This document shows positions 1 to 6,397 of a stretch of DNA of 19,043 nt, one piece after another. The stretch covers positions 1 to 19,043 of the forward strand of contig CBKZAG010000042.1 in the NCBI GenBank assembly GCA_966692625.1. The letters are read 5' to 3'. The first letter of the stretch is position 1, and every line of letters starts with the position of its first letter. The position numbers and the translations under genes are program-made. This DNA is from CAMLOF01 sp966692625 (GTDB lineage Bacteria; Pseudomonadota; Gammaproteobacteria; Burkholderiales; Burkholderiaceae_C). A model generated the notes under the pieces. That model did no database searches and was not told where the DNA came from. It saw only the letters and a program-made list of their open reading frames with translations.

Positions 1-413
1 GCGTGGAAATGTTCCGCAAGCTGCTGGACCAGGGCCAGGCTGGCGACAACGTCGGTATCCTGCTGCGCGGCACCAAGCGTGAAGACGTGGAACGCGGCCA
101 AGTGCTGTGCAAGCCCGGCTCCATCAAGCCGCACACCCACTTCACCGGTGAGGTGTACGTGCTGAGCAAGGACGAAGGTGGCCGTCACACCCCGTTCTTC
201 AACAACTACCGTCCGCAGTTCTACTTCCGTACGACCGACGTGACCGGCTCCATCGAACTGCCCGAGGGCAAAGAGATGGTGATGCCTGGTGACAACGTGT
301 CGATCACGGTCAAGCTGATCGCTCCGATCGCCATGGAAGAAGGTCTGCGCTTCGCTATCCGCGAAGGCGGCCGTACCGTCGGCGCCGGCGTGGTTGCCAA
401 GATCATCGACTGA
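1..413 (+). CDS. tuf: Elongation factor Tu, C-terminal part (5' truncated by window edge)
   Basis: This is the last roughly 136 residues of EF-Tu, the GTPase that delivers aminoacyl-tRNA to the ribosome in the cytoplasm. The visible part covers most of the two beta-barrel domains (2 and 3). It includes the stretch VLCKPGSIKPHTHF, the run FFNNYRPQFYFRTTDVTG, and the ending REGGRTVGAGVVAKI, all typical of EF-Tu. The GTPase domain lies upstream of the window, so the start is not visible. The gene ends with tandem stops (TGA at 411-413, TAA at 414-416), as often seen in highly expressed genes. rpsJ starts 14 bases later, so tuf and rpsJ are probably co-transcribed as the end of a str-type operon. 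Confidence 0.97.
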   Translation, partial: VEMFRKLLDQGQAGDNVGILLRGTKREDVERGQVLCKPGSIKPHTHFTGEVYVLSKDEGGRHTPFFNNYRPQFYFRTTDVTGSIELPEGKEMVMPGDNVSITVKLIAPIAMEEGLRFAIREGGRTVGAGVVAKIID

Positions 414-427
414 TAAGGACGCGCATC

Positions 428-739
428 ATGAACAAGCAGAAGATCCGCATCCGTCTGAAGGCGTTCGATTACAAACTGATCGACGCCTCTGCAGCCGAGA
501 TCGTTGACACCGCCAAGCGCACCGGTGCTATCGTCAAGGGCCCCGTGCCCCTGCCGACCCGCATGAAGCGTTTCGACATCCTGCGTTCGCCGCACGTCAA
601 CAAGACCAGCCGCGACCAGTTCGAGATCCGCACCCACCAGCGCCTGATGGACATCGTCGATCCGACCGACAAGACGGTTGACGCTCTGATGAAACTGGAC
701 CTGCCGGCTGGCGTGGACGTCGAAATCAAACTGCAGTGA
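428..739 (+). CDS. rpsJ: 30S ribosomal protein S10
   Basis: S10 is a small-subunit head protein that also works with NusB in transcription antitermination. The 103-residue product has exactly the usual length and opens with the family-typical MNKQKIRIRLKAFDY. It also carries the conserved GPVPLPTR loop and the RTHQRL segment. The start is preceded by AAGGA (416-420), a good ribosome binding site. The gene is close to tuf upstream but is separated from rplC by 186 bases containing hairpins and a promoter-like element. rpsJ may therefore belong transcriptionally with tuf rather than with the rest of the S10 cluster. Confidence 0.98.
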   Translation: MNKQKIRIRLKAFDYKLIDASAAEIVDTAKRTGAIVKGPVPLPTRMKRFDILRSPHVNKTSRDQFEIRTHQRLMDIVDPTDKTVDALMKLDLPAGVDVEIKLQ

Positions 740-752
740 TGCGGTGATGCGA

Positions 753-785
753 CAAGTCCGTGGTGCGTCAAGCGCCACGGACTTG
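753..785 (+). repeat. Perfect 11-bp inverted repeat in the rpsJ-rplC gap
   Basis: CAAGTCCGTGG (753-763) is followed after 11 bases by its exact reverse complement CCACGGACTTG (775-785). The RNA would form a stable stem 13 bases after the rpsJ stop. An AT-rich stretch (aaattttgtt, 789-798) follows but is not a clean U-tract, so this is a weak terminator or an mRNA-stabilising or processing stem. The 5' arm (754-760) could instead pair with a second CGGACTT at 814-820, so two alternative folds are possible. Confidence 0.6.
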
Positions 786-811
786 CGCAAATTTTGTTCG
801 CGGAGTAGAAT
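783..811 (+). promoter_or_regulatory. Candidate sigma70-type promoter for rplC onward
   Basis: TTGCGC (783-788) and TAGAAT (806-811) are separated by 17 bases, the ideal spacing. The -10 box matches consensus at five of six positions, the -35 box only at TTG. The start of transcription would fall near 818, giving a leader of about 108 bases before rplC. The location fits a separate transcription unit starting at rplC. No experimental support is visible. Confidence 0.45.
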
Positions 812-822
812 CGCGGACTTTG

Positions 823-843
823 CAGCACTTCGGTGCTGTTTTT
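823..843 (+). terminator. Intrinsic terminator-like hairpin with UUCG loop before rplC
   Basis: CAGCAC (823-828), loop TTCG (829-832), GTGCTG (833-838), then TTTTT (839-843). The C(UUCG)G tetraloop makes a very stable stem, and the T-run directly after it is the classic intrinsic terminator form. It could end the tuf-rpsJ transcript or attenuate entry into the rplC operon. It lies only a few bases after the transcription start predicted from the TAGAAT box. For transcripts from that promoter it might act instead as a 5' protective stem. Confidence 0.6.
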
Positions 844-925
844 CGCCATGGTCTGGCTTGCGCTAAGCATTTCGGGCTTGGAACCAATCAGCCCCGGCCA
901 ATTGAAGTCGGGAACGGAGAAAACA

Positions 926-1597
926 ATGAGTCTGAGCAACTCTCTCGGGTTGTTGGGCCGCAAGGTGGGCATGATGCGCCTCTTCACCGAAGACGGGGAC
1001 GCAGTGCCCGTGACGGTGGTGGACGTGTCCAACAACCGTGTGGCACAAGTCAAAACCCAGGCCAACGATGGCTACGACGCCCTGCAAGTGGCGTTTGGCA
1101 AGCGTCGCGCTTCCCGCGTGACCAAGGCCGAAGCCGGTCACCTGGCCAAAGCCGGTGTCGAAGCCGGTGAAATCCTTCAAGAATTCCGCGTGAGCGCAGA
1201 ACTGGCTGGCAAGTACGCCGCTGGTGCCGTGCTGCCCGTGGCCGAGCTGTTCCAGGCTGGCCAGAAGGTGGACGTGCAAGGCACCTCCATCGGTAAAGGC
1301 TTCGCGGGCACCATCAAGCGCCACAACTTCGCGTCCCAGCGTGCGTCCCACGGTAACAGCCGTTCGCACAACGTTCCTGGCTCCATCTCCATGGCGCAGG
1401 ATCCGGGCCGCGTGTTCCCCGGCAAGAAAATGACCGGCCACATGGGCGACGAGACCGTGACCACCCAGAACCTGGACGTGGTGCGTGTTGACGAAGCTCG
1501 TCAACTGCTGTTGATCAAAGGCGCTGTGCCGGGTTCCAAAGGTGGCTTCGTCACCGTGCGTCCCGCTGTCAAGGCCGCCAGCAAAGGAGCTAACTGA
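926..1597 (+). CDS. rplC: 50S ribosomal protein L3
   Basis: L3 is an early-assembly 23S rRNA-binding protein near the peptidyl transferase centre. The 223-residue product starts MSLSNSLGLLGRKVGMMRLF and contains the long central loop with SHGNSRSHNVPGSI. The nearby Gln in SMAQDPGRVFPG matches the glutamine methylated by PrmB in E. coli. The reading frame is open upstream to 833, but ATG 926 is chosen because it gives the family N-terminus and follows a purine-rich GGAGAAAA site (916-923). It overlaps the rplD start by one base (TGATG). It is the first gene after the hairpin-rich gap and so the likely first gene of the downstream operon. Confidence 0.97.
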   Translation: MSLSNSLGLLGRKVGMMRLFTEDGDAVPVTVVDVSNNRVAQVKTQANDGYDALQVAFGKRRASRVTKAEAGHLAKAGVEAGEILQEFRVSAELAGKYAAGAVLPVAELFQAGQKVDVQGTSIGKGFAGTIKRHNFASQRASHGNSRSHNVPGSISMAQDPGRVFPGKKMTGHMGDETVTTQNLDVVRVDEARQLLLIKGAVPGSKGGFVTVRPAVKAASKGAN

Positions 1598-2217
1598 TGC
1601 AAGTTGAACTCCTGAACGACCAGGGGCAGGCCGCTTCCACCGTGGAAGTGCCCGAGACCGTGTTTGGTCGTGACTACAACGAATCGCTGATCCACCAACT
1701 GGTGGTGGCTTACCAGGCCAACGCACGCCAGGGCACCCGTGCCCAGAAGGACCGTGAACAGGTCAAGCACAGCACCAAGAAGCCGTTCCGCCAAAAAGGC
1801 ACCGGCAACGCACGTGCTGGTATGACTTCCTCCCCGCTGTGGCGTGGGGGCGGACGTGTGTTCCCGAACAGCCCGGAAGAGAACTTCAGCCAGAAGCTGA
1901 ACAAGAAGATGTACCGCGCCGGTATGGCCTCCATCTTCTCCCAGCTCGTGCGTGAAGGCCGTCTGGCCGTCGTGGACTCCATCAAGGTGGACGCGCCCAA
2001 GACCAAGCTGCTGGCCGACAAGTTCAAAGCCATGAACCTGAAGTCCGTGCTGGTCATCGCCGACGAGATCGACGAGAACCTGTACCTGGCCTCGCGCAAC
2101 CTGCCCCACGTGCTGGTGCTGGAGCCGCGCTACGCCGATCCGCTGTCGCTGGTTCACTACAAGAAAGTGATCGTCACCAAGGGTGCCATCGACAAACTCA
2201 AGGAGATGTTCGCATGA
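1597..2217 (+). CDS. rplD: 50S ribosomal protein L4
   Basis: L4 binds 23S rRNA and lines the peptide exit tunnel with an extended loop. The 206 residues match the family length. The basic extended loop is visible around residues 45-90, with KKPFRQKGTGNARAG followed by the WRGGGRVFPN region. The start ATG shares its A with the rplC stop (TGATG), and the end overlaps rplW by four bases (ATGA), so translation is probably coupled on both sides. In E. coli, L4 represses its own operon by binding a leader upstream of rpsJ. Whether it acts on the rpsJ-rplC gap here is unknown. Confidence 0.97.
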   Translation: MQVELLNDQGQAASTVEVPETVFGRDYNESLIHQLVVAYQANARQGTRAQKDREQVKHSTKKPFRQKGTGNARAGMTSSPLWRGGGRVFPNSPEENFSQKLNKKMYRAGMASIFSQLVREGRLAVVDSIKVDAPKTKLLADKFKAMNLKSVLVIADEIDENLYLASRNLPHVLVLEPRYADPLSLVHYKKVIVTKGAIDKLKEMFA

Positions 2218-2528
2218 GCAACGCCCAGTTTGACGAAGGTCGCCTGATGCAGGTGTTGGTTGCTCCCATCGTGTCCGAAAAGGCCACCATGGCAGCCGAG
2301 AAGTCCAACGCCGTGCTGTTCAAAGTGTTGCAAGACGCCAGCAAGCCTGAAATCAAGGCCGCTGTCGAATTGCTGTTCAACGTCAAGGTCCAGGCCGTCA
2401 ACGTGTTGAACCAGAAGGGCAAGACCAAGCGCTTCGGTAAGACCGTGGGCCGTCGCGATCACGTCCGCAAGGCCTACGTGACGCTGATGCCCGGTCAGGA
2501 ACTGAGCTTCGGTGGGGAGGCAGTCTAA
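2214..2528 (+). CDS. rplW: 50S ribosomal protein L23
   Basis: L23 sits at the tunnel exit and docks trigger factor and the signal recognition particle. The 104-residue product carries the family pattern LMQVLVAPIVSEKATMAAE near the N-terminus and the VLNQKGKTKRFGKTVGRR basic loop near residues 63-80. Its length is close to the usual 95-105. It starts inside the end of rplD (ATGA overlap) and is followed two bases after its stop by rplB, whose SD-like GGGGAGG lies inside the rplW 3' end (2513-2519). Confidence 0.97.
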   Translation: MSNAQFDEGRLMQVLVAPIVSEKATMAAEKSNAVLFKVLQDASKPEIKAAVELLFNVKVQAVNVLNQKGKTKRFGKTVGRRDHVRKAYVTLMPGQELSFGGEAV

Positions 2529-2530
2529 TC

Positions 2531-3355
2531 ATGGCAGTCATCAAGATGAAGCCGACTTCACCTGGCCGTCGTGGCATGGTGAAAGTCACCCGTGAAACCC
2601 TGCACAAGGGCTCGGGCTACGCACCCCTGCTGGAATCCAAGTTCCAGAAGGCCGGTCGCAACAACAACGGTCACATCACTGTTCGCCACAAGGGCGGCGG
2701 TGCCAAGCACCACTACCGCGTGATCGATTTCCGCCGCGACAAGGACGGTATCCCCGCCAAGGTCGAGCGTCTGGAATACGACCCGAACCGCACTGCGCAC
2801 ATCGCGCTGCTGTGCTACGCCGACGGCGAGCGCCGCTACATCATCGCCCCCCGTGGCGTTGAAGTCGGTGCAACGCTGCTGAGCGGTTCCGAGTCCCCGA
2901 TCCGCGTGGGCAACACCCTGCCCATCCGCAACATTCCGGTGGGTTCCACCATCCACTGCATCGAACTGCAGATCGGCAAGGGCGCGCAGATCGCTCGTTC
3001 CGCCGGTGCTTCTGCCGTGCTGCTGGCCCGCGAAGGCATCTACGCCCAGGTCCGCATGCGCTCCGGCGAAGTGCGCAAGGTCCACGTGGACTGCCGCGCC
3101 ACCATCGGTGAAGTGTCCAACCAGGAACACAGCCTGCGCCAGCTGGGCAAGGCCGGTGTCAAGCGTCACATGGGCATCCGCCCGACCGTTCGCGGTGTGG
3201 CCATGAACCCGATCGACCACCCGCACGGTGGTGGTGAGGGTCGTACCGGCACGGGTATGCCGCCGGTGGATCCGTGGGGCAACCTGACCAAGGGTTACCG
3301 TACCCGCAACAACCGCCGCACGCAGAACATGATCGTGTCGCGTCGCAAGAAGTAA
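2531..3355 (+). CDS. rplB: 50S ribosomal protein L2
   Basis: L2 is a core 23S rRNA-binding protein needed for subunit association and peptidyl transfer. The 274 residues match the family. Visible signatures are HKGGGAKHHYRVIDFRRDK in the N-terminal half and the invariant HPHGGGEGRTGTGMPPVDPWG region near the C-terminus, which includes the conserved histidine close to the catalytic centre. The C-terminal end is strongly basic (TRNNRRTQNMIVSRRKK). The gene lies between rplW and rpsS with gaps of 2 and 12 bases. Confidence 0.98.
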   Translation: MAVIKMKPTSPGRRGMVKVTRETLHKGSGYAPLLESKFQKAGRNNNGHITVRHKGGGAKHHYRVIDFRRDKDGIPAKVERLEYDPNRTAHIALLCYADGERRYIIAPRGVEVGATLLSGSESPIRVGNTLPIRNIPVGSTIHCIELQIGKGAQIARSAGASAVLLAREGIYAQVRMRSGEVRKVHVDCRATIGEVSNQEHSLRQLGKAGVKRHMGIRPTVRGVAMNPIDHPHGGGEGRTGTGMPPVDPWGNLTKGYRTRNNRRTQNMIVSRRKK

Positions 3356-3367
3356 GGGGTTGACGAA

Positions 3368-3643
3368 ATGACTCGTTCTCTCAAAAAAGGTCCCTTCGTT
3401 GACCATCACCTGATGGCCAAGGTCGAAAAGGCTGTGGCTACCAAGGACAAGAAGCCGGTCAAGACCTGGTCTCGCCGCTCCATGATCCTGCCCGAGTTCA
3501 TCGGCTTGACCATTGCCGTGCACAACGGCAAGCAGCACGTGCCCGTGTACGTGACCGACCAGATGGTCGGCCACAAGCTTGGCGAGTTCTCGCTGACGCG
3601 CACGTTCAAGGGCCACCCCGGCGACAAGAAAGCCAAGAAGTAA
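3368..3643 (+). CDS. rpsS: 30S ribosomal protein S19
   Basis: S19 binds 16S rRNA in the subunit head with S13. The 91-residue product begins with the typical MTRSLKKGPFVDHHL, contains TWSRRSMILPEFIGLTIAVHNGK, and ends in a lysine-rich tail. Length is normal. The ribosome binding site is AAGGGG (3354-3359). The gene is embedded in the canonical order between rplB and rplV. Confidence 0.98.
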   Translation: MTRSLKKGPFVDHHLMAKVEKAVATKDKKPVKTWSRRSMILPEFIGLTIAVHNGKQHVPVYVTDQMVGHKLGEFSLTRTFKGHPGDKKAKK

Positions 3644-3652
3644 GGACACACC

Positions 3653-3982
3653 ATGGAAACACGCGCAATTGTTCGCGGCGTTCGCCTGTCGGTCGACAAG
3701 GGCCGTCTGGTGGCGGACCTGATTCGCGGCAAGAAGGTGGACCAGGCTCTGAACATCCTGACGTTCACGCAGAAAAAAGCTGCTGGCATCGTCAAGAAGG
3801 CTCTGGAATCCGCCATCGCCAACGCTGAACACAACGACGGCGCCGACATCGACGAACTGAAGGTCAAGACCATCTACGTCGAGCAAGGCACCACGCTCAA
3901 GCGTTTCACCGCTCGCGCCAAGGGCCGCGGCAACCGTATCAGCAAACCCACCTGTCACATCTATGTGACCGTGGGCAACTGA
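3653..3982 (+). CDS. rplV: 50S ribosomal protein L22
   Basis: L22 binds 23S rRNA and extends a beta-hairpin into the exit tunnel, a site where macrolide-resistance changes occur in other bacteria. The 109 residues match the family: an N-terminal RGVRLSVDKGRLVADLIRGK, the ALNILTFTQKKAAGIVKKALESAIANAEHN core split over the helices, and the hairpin tip RFTARAKGRGNRISK near residues 84-98. No unusual insertion is seen in the hairpin. The start ATG is preceded by AAGGA (3642-3646). Confidence 0.98.
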   Translation: METRAIVRGVRLSVDKGRLVADLIRGKKVDQALNILTFTQKKAAGIVKKALESAIANAEHNDGADIDELKVKTIYVEQGTTLKRFTARAKGRGNRISKPTCHIYVTVGN

Positions 3983-3998
3983 GGCCAAAAGGAAGACT

Positions 3999-4796
3999 AT
4001 GGGACAGAAAATCCATCCTACCGGCTTCCGCCTGGCGGTGAGCCGCAACTGGGCCAGCCGCTGGTACGCCAGCAACCGTGATTTCGCCGGCATGCTGGCC
4101 GAAGACATCAAGGTTCGCGAATACCTGAAGGCCAAGCTGAAGAACGCTGCCGTGGCACGCGTCATCATCGAGCGCCCCGCCAAGAACGCTCGCATCACCA
4201 TCTACTCGGCACGTCCGGGCGTGGTGATCGGCAAGAAGGGTGAGGACATCGAGAAGCTGAAGAAGGACCTGGCCGCTCAACTGGGCGTGCCGGTGGCCGT
4301 CAACATCGAAGAAGTGCGCAAGCCTGAAGTCGATGCCAAGCTGATCGCTGACTCGATCACCCAGCAGCTGGAAAAGCGCATCATGTTCCGCCGCGCCATG
4401 AAGCGCGCGATGCAGAACGCGATGCGTCTGGGCGCCCAAGGCATCAAGATCATGTCTTCGGGTCGTCTGAACGGCATCGAAATCGCCCGTACCGAGTGGT
4501 ACCGTGAAGGTCGTGTGCCTCTGCACACCCTGCGCGCCGACATCGACTACGGCACGTCCGTGGCCCAGACCACCTACGGCGTCATCGGCGTCAAGGTGTG
4601 GGTTTACAAGGGCGACAACCTGGGTCGCGCTGACGCTCCTTCCCTGGACAGCACTCCGCGTCCTGAAGAAGAGCGCCGTCCTCGCGGTCCGCGCCGTGAT
4701 GGTGCCCGCAACGACCGTCCTGGTCGTGGCGGCCCCCGCCGTGGTGCCACCACCAATGCCGCCCCGGCCGATGGCAGCGACAAGCCGCAGGCCTAA
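3999..4796 (+). CDS. rpsC: 30S ribosomal protein S3 with long basic C-terminal tail
   Basis: S3 is a 16S rRNA-binding head protein at the mRNA entry channel with intrinsic helicase function. It opens MGQKIHPTGFRLAVSRNWAS and has a KH domain whose GXXG loop is GKKG at residues 78-81. The 265 residues exceed the 233 of E. coli. From about residue 206 the protein is a low-complexity tail of about 60 residues rich in Arg, Gly, Pro and Asp. Such tails occur in related Burkholderiales, so it is probably normal for the lineage and not a fusion. The gene starts 16 bases after rplV behind an AAAGGAAG site. Confidence 0.97.
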   Translation: MGQKIHPTGFRLAVSRNWASRWYASNRDFAGMLAEDIKVREYLKAKLKNAAVARVIIERPAKNARITIYSARPGVVIGKKGEDIEKLKKDLAAQLGVPVAVNIEEVRKPEVDAKLIADSITQQLEKRIMFRRAMKRAMQNAMRLGAQGIKIMSSGRLNGIEIARTEWYREGRVPLHTLRADIDYGTSVAQTTYGVIGVKVWVYKGDNLGRADAPSLDSTPRPEEERRPRGPRRDGARNDRPGRGGPRRGATTNAAPADGSDKPQA

Positions 4797-4808
4797 GGAG
4801 AACTGAAC

Positions 4809-5225
4809 ATGTTGCAACCTGCTCGCCGTAAATACCGTAAAGAGCAAAAAGGCCGCAACACGGGCGTTGCCACCACCGGCAACACCGTGGCCTTTGGCGA
4901 TTTCGGCCTGAAGTCCACGGACCGTGGTCGTCTGACGGCTCGTCAAATCGAAGCTGCACGTCGCGCGATTTCCCGCCACGTGAAGCGTGGTGGTCGTATC
5001 TGGATCCGCGTGTTCCCGGACAAGCCGATCTCCAAGAAACCTGCCGAAGTCCGTATGGGTAACGGTAAGGGTGGTATCGAGTACTACGTCGCCGAGATCC
5101 AGCCCGGCAAGGTGCTGTACGAGATCGTGGGTGTTCCCGAGCAACTCGCTCGTGAAGCCTTCCAACTCGCCGCCGCCAAGCTGCCGCTGCGCACGACCTT
5201 CGTGACCCGTCTGTTGGGCCAGTAA
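4809..5225 (+). CDS. rplP: 50S ribosomal protein L16
   Basis: L16 helps position A-site tRNA on the large subunit. The 138-residue product starts MLQPARRKYRKEQKGRN and contains FGDFGLKS, the RQIEAARRAISRHVKRGGR basic stretch and GGIEYYVAEIQPGKVLYEI, all family hallmarks. Length is normal (136-138). The site AAGGAGAA (4795-4802) precedes the start and overlaps the rpsC stop, consistent with co-translation. Confidence 0.98.
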   Translation: MLQPARRKYRKEQKGRNTGVATTGNTVAFGDFGLKSTDRGRLTARQIEAARRAISRHVKRGGRIWIRVFPDKPISKKPAEVRMGNGKGGIEYYVAEIQPGKVLYEIVGVPEQLAREAFQLAAAKLPLRTTFVTRLLGQ

Positions 5226-5240
5226 TCAGGAGAACAAGAG

Positions 5241-5438
5241 ATGAAAGCTGCTGAACTGCGCCAAAAAGACGTTGCTGGCCTGCAAGCCGAAGTGAAAGCC
5301 CTGCAAAAGGCCCACTTCAACCTGCGCATGCAAAAAGCCACGCAACAGTTGAACAACACCGCCACGTTGCGTCAAACCCGTCGCGCCATTGCCCGTGCCA
5401 AGACCATCCTGGCACAAAAGCAAGCCGCCGGCCAATAA
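5241..5438 (+). CDS. rpmC: 50S ribosomal protein L29
   Basis: L29 is a small helical protein near the tunnel exit next to L23. The 65-residue product starts MKAAELRQKDVAGLQAEVKA and contains the conserved LRMQKATQQLNNTATLRQTRR segment before a short alanine- and lysine-rich end. The ribosome binding site is CAGGAGAA (5227-5234). It sits in its canonical place between rplP and rpsQ. Confidence 0.97.
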   Translation: MKAAELRQKDVAGLQAEVKALQKAHFNLRMQKATQQLNNTATLRQTRRAIARAKTILAQKQAAGQ

Positions 5439-5448
5439 GGAGTGAACC

Positions 5449-5718
5449 ATGAGTGAAGCTCAACAATCCCTCAAGCGCACCCTGATTGGCAAGGTCGTCA
5501 GCGACAAGCGCGCCAAGACCGTGACGGTGCTGGTCGAGCGTCGTGTGAAGCACGAGCTCTACGACAAGATCGTGATCAAGTCGAGCAAGTACCACGCTCA
5601 CGACGAAAACGGCGAATACAAACTGGGTGACATCATCGAGATCACCGAGAGCCGTCCTCTGTCGAAGACGAAGAACTGGGTCGCCACCCGTCTGGTCCAA
5701 AAGGCCGCACTGGTGTAA
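5449..5718 (+). CDS. rpsQ: 30S ribosomal protein S17
   Basis: S17 is a primary 16S rRNA-binding protein with an OB fold. The 89 residues include LKRTLIGKVVSDKRAKTVTV at the N-terminus, the KYHAHDENGEYKLGDIIEI strand-loop-strand and the SRPLSKTKNW motif. AAGGAG (5437-5442) overlaps the rpmC stop and serves as ribosome binding site. It is the last ribosomal gene of the block and is followed by a strong terminator within 65 bases. Confidence 0.98.
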   Translation: MSEAQQSLKRTLIGKVVSDKRAKTVTVLVERRVKHELYDKIVIKSSKYHAHDENGEYKLGDIIEITESRPLSKTKNWVATRLVQKAALV

Positions 5719-5746
5719 GCCTGTTCTGCTGCCCTTCGGCATGCAA

Positions 5747-5780
5747 GAAAAAAACGACCGACAATTCGGTCGTTTTTTTT
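5747..5780 (+). terminator. Strong, bidirectional-type intrinsic terminator after rpsQ
   Basis: An A-run (5748-5754) leads into ACGACCGA (5754-5761), loop CAAT, then TCGGTCGT (5766-5773) and an unbroken run of eight Ts (5773-5780). The perfect 8-bp stem with a long U-tract should end the ribosomal transcript. The A-run on the other arm would also make it work on the minus strand, although no minus-strand gene ends here. Confidence 0.93.
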
Positions 5781-5846
5781 CGTCCGTTTGCGCCAGACGC
5801 AGCGGCGCCACCCGGCCCGAGCAGGGCCACAAACTGGAGCAAAGAG

Positions 5847-6356
5847 ATGATCAAAGTCGGTGACAAACTGCCTGCCGTGACGCTGATGGAATACAGCGAG
5901 GTGGAAGGTAACGGGTGCAGCATCGGCCCGAACCCGGTCGACGTGACCAAGGCAGCCGCAGGCAAGACCATTGCTCTGTTCGCGTTGCCCGGGGCCTACA
6001 CGCCGACGTGCTCGGCAAAGCATGTGCCTGGCTATGTCGAGCATTTCGACGCTCTCAAGGCGGCAGGCGTGGACGAGATCTGGTGCGTCAGCGTCAATGA
6101 CGCGTTCGTGATGGGTGCCTGGGCCCGCGATCAGAAGACGGACGGCAAGGTTCGGATGTTGGGCGACGGGAGTGCGGATTTCGCGAAGGCCACCGGGCTG
6201 ACCCTGGATCTGACGGCACGGGGCATGGGCTTGCGCAGCAACCGCTATTCCATGCTGGTCAAGGACGGCGTGGTCAAGTCGCTGAACGTCGAGGGGCCTG
6301 GCAAGTTCGAAGTCAGTGACGCCGCCACCCTGCTGGCACAGGCCAAGTCACTCTGA
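5847..6356 (+). CDS. Prx5-type peroxiredoxin (AhpC/TSA redoxin family)
   Basis: The 169-residue product is a thiol peroxidase of the Prx5 group, reducing hydrogen peroxide and organic peroxides in the cytoplasm with thioredoxin, glutaredoxin or glutathione as likely donor. The peroxidatic cysteine is Cys55 in PGAYTPTCSAKHVPGY, with the preceding Pro and Thr of the PxxxT/SxxC active site. Two other cysteines (24 and 80) are present. Cys80 lies in the IWCVSVND strand common to this group. Whether either one resolves the disulfide cannot be told. No glutaredoxin domain is fused. The start follows a GGAGCAAAGAG stretch (5836-5846). The gene follows the rpsQ terminator and converges on a minus-strand acetyltransferase gene, so it is probably monocistronic. 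No clear promoter was identified in 5781-5846. Confidence 0.92.
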   Translation: MIKVGDKLPAVTLMEYSEVEGNGCSIGPNPVDVTKAAAGKTIALFALPGAYTPTCSAKHVPGYVEHFDALKAAGVDEIWCVSVNDAFVMGAWARDQKTDGKVRMLGDGSADFAKATGLTLDLTARGMGLRSNRYSMLVKDGVVKSLNVEGPGKFEVSDAATLLAQAKSL

Positions 6357-6397
6357 ACTGGCAAACCGTCTTCTGAGAGAAGTCCTCAGGAGACGCG

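Noticed and set aside
833..925. N-terminal extension of L3 from an upstream start
   Set aside because: The extra 31 residues are not part of the L3 family, and the start lies inside the terminator hairpin. ATG 926 has a good upstream purine-rich site.
760..1170. A + strand open frame across the rpsJ-rplC gap, possible leader peptide
   Set aside because: Most of it overlaps rplC in another frame, its start has no ribosome binding site, and the sequence shows no regulatory peptide features such as a codon run.
2558..4201. A 547-codon minus-strand open frame opposite rplB, rpsS, rplV and rpsC
   Set aside because: It runs antisense through highly conserved ribosomal genes, and its translation shows no domain pattern. 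Strong codon bias in ribosomal genes leaves the opposite frame free of stops.
3939..5165. A 408-codon minus-strand open frame opposite rpsC and rplP
   Set aside because: Same shadow effect. The product is low-complexity Thr, Ala, Arg and His with no motif.
6357..6397. Terminator between the peroxiredoxin and acetyltransferase genes
   Set aside because: A CTGAG/CTCAG stem of only 5 bp is present without a T-run on either strand, too weak to call.
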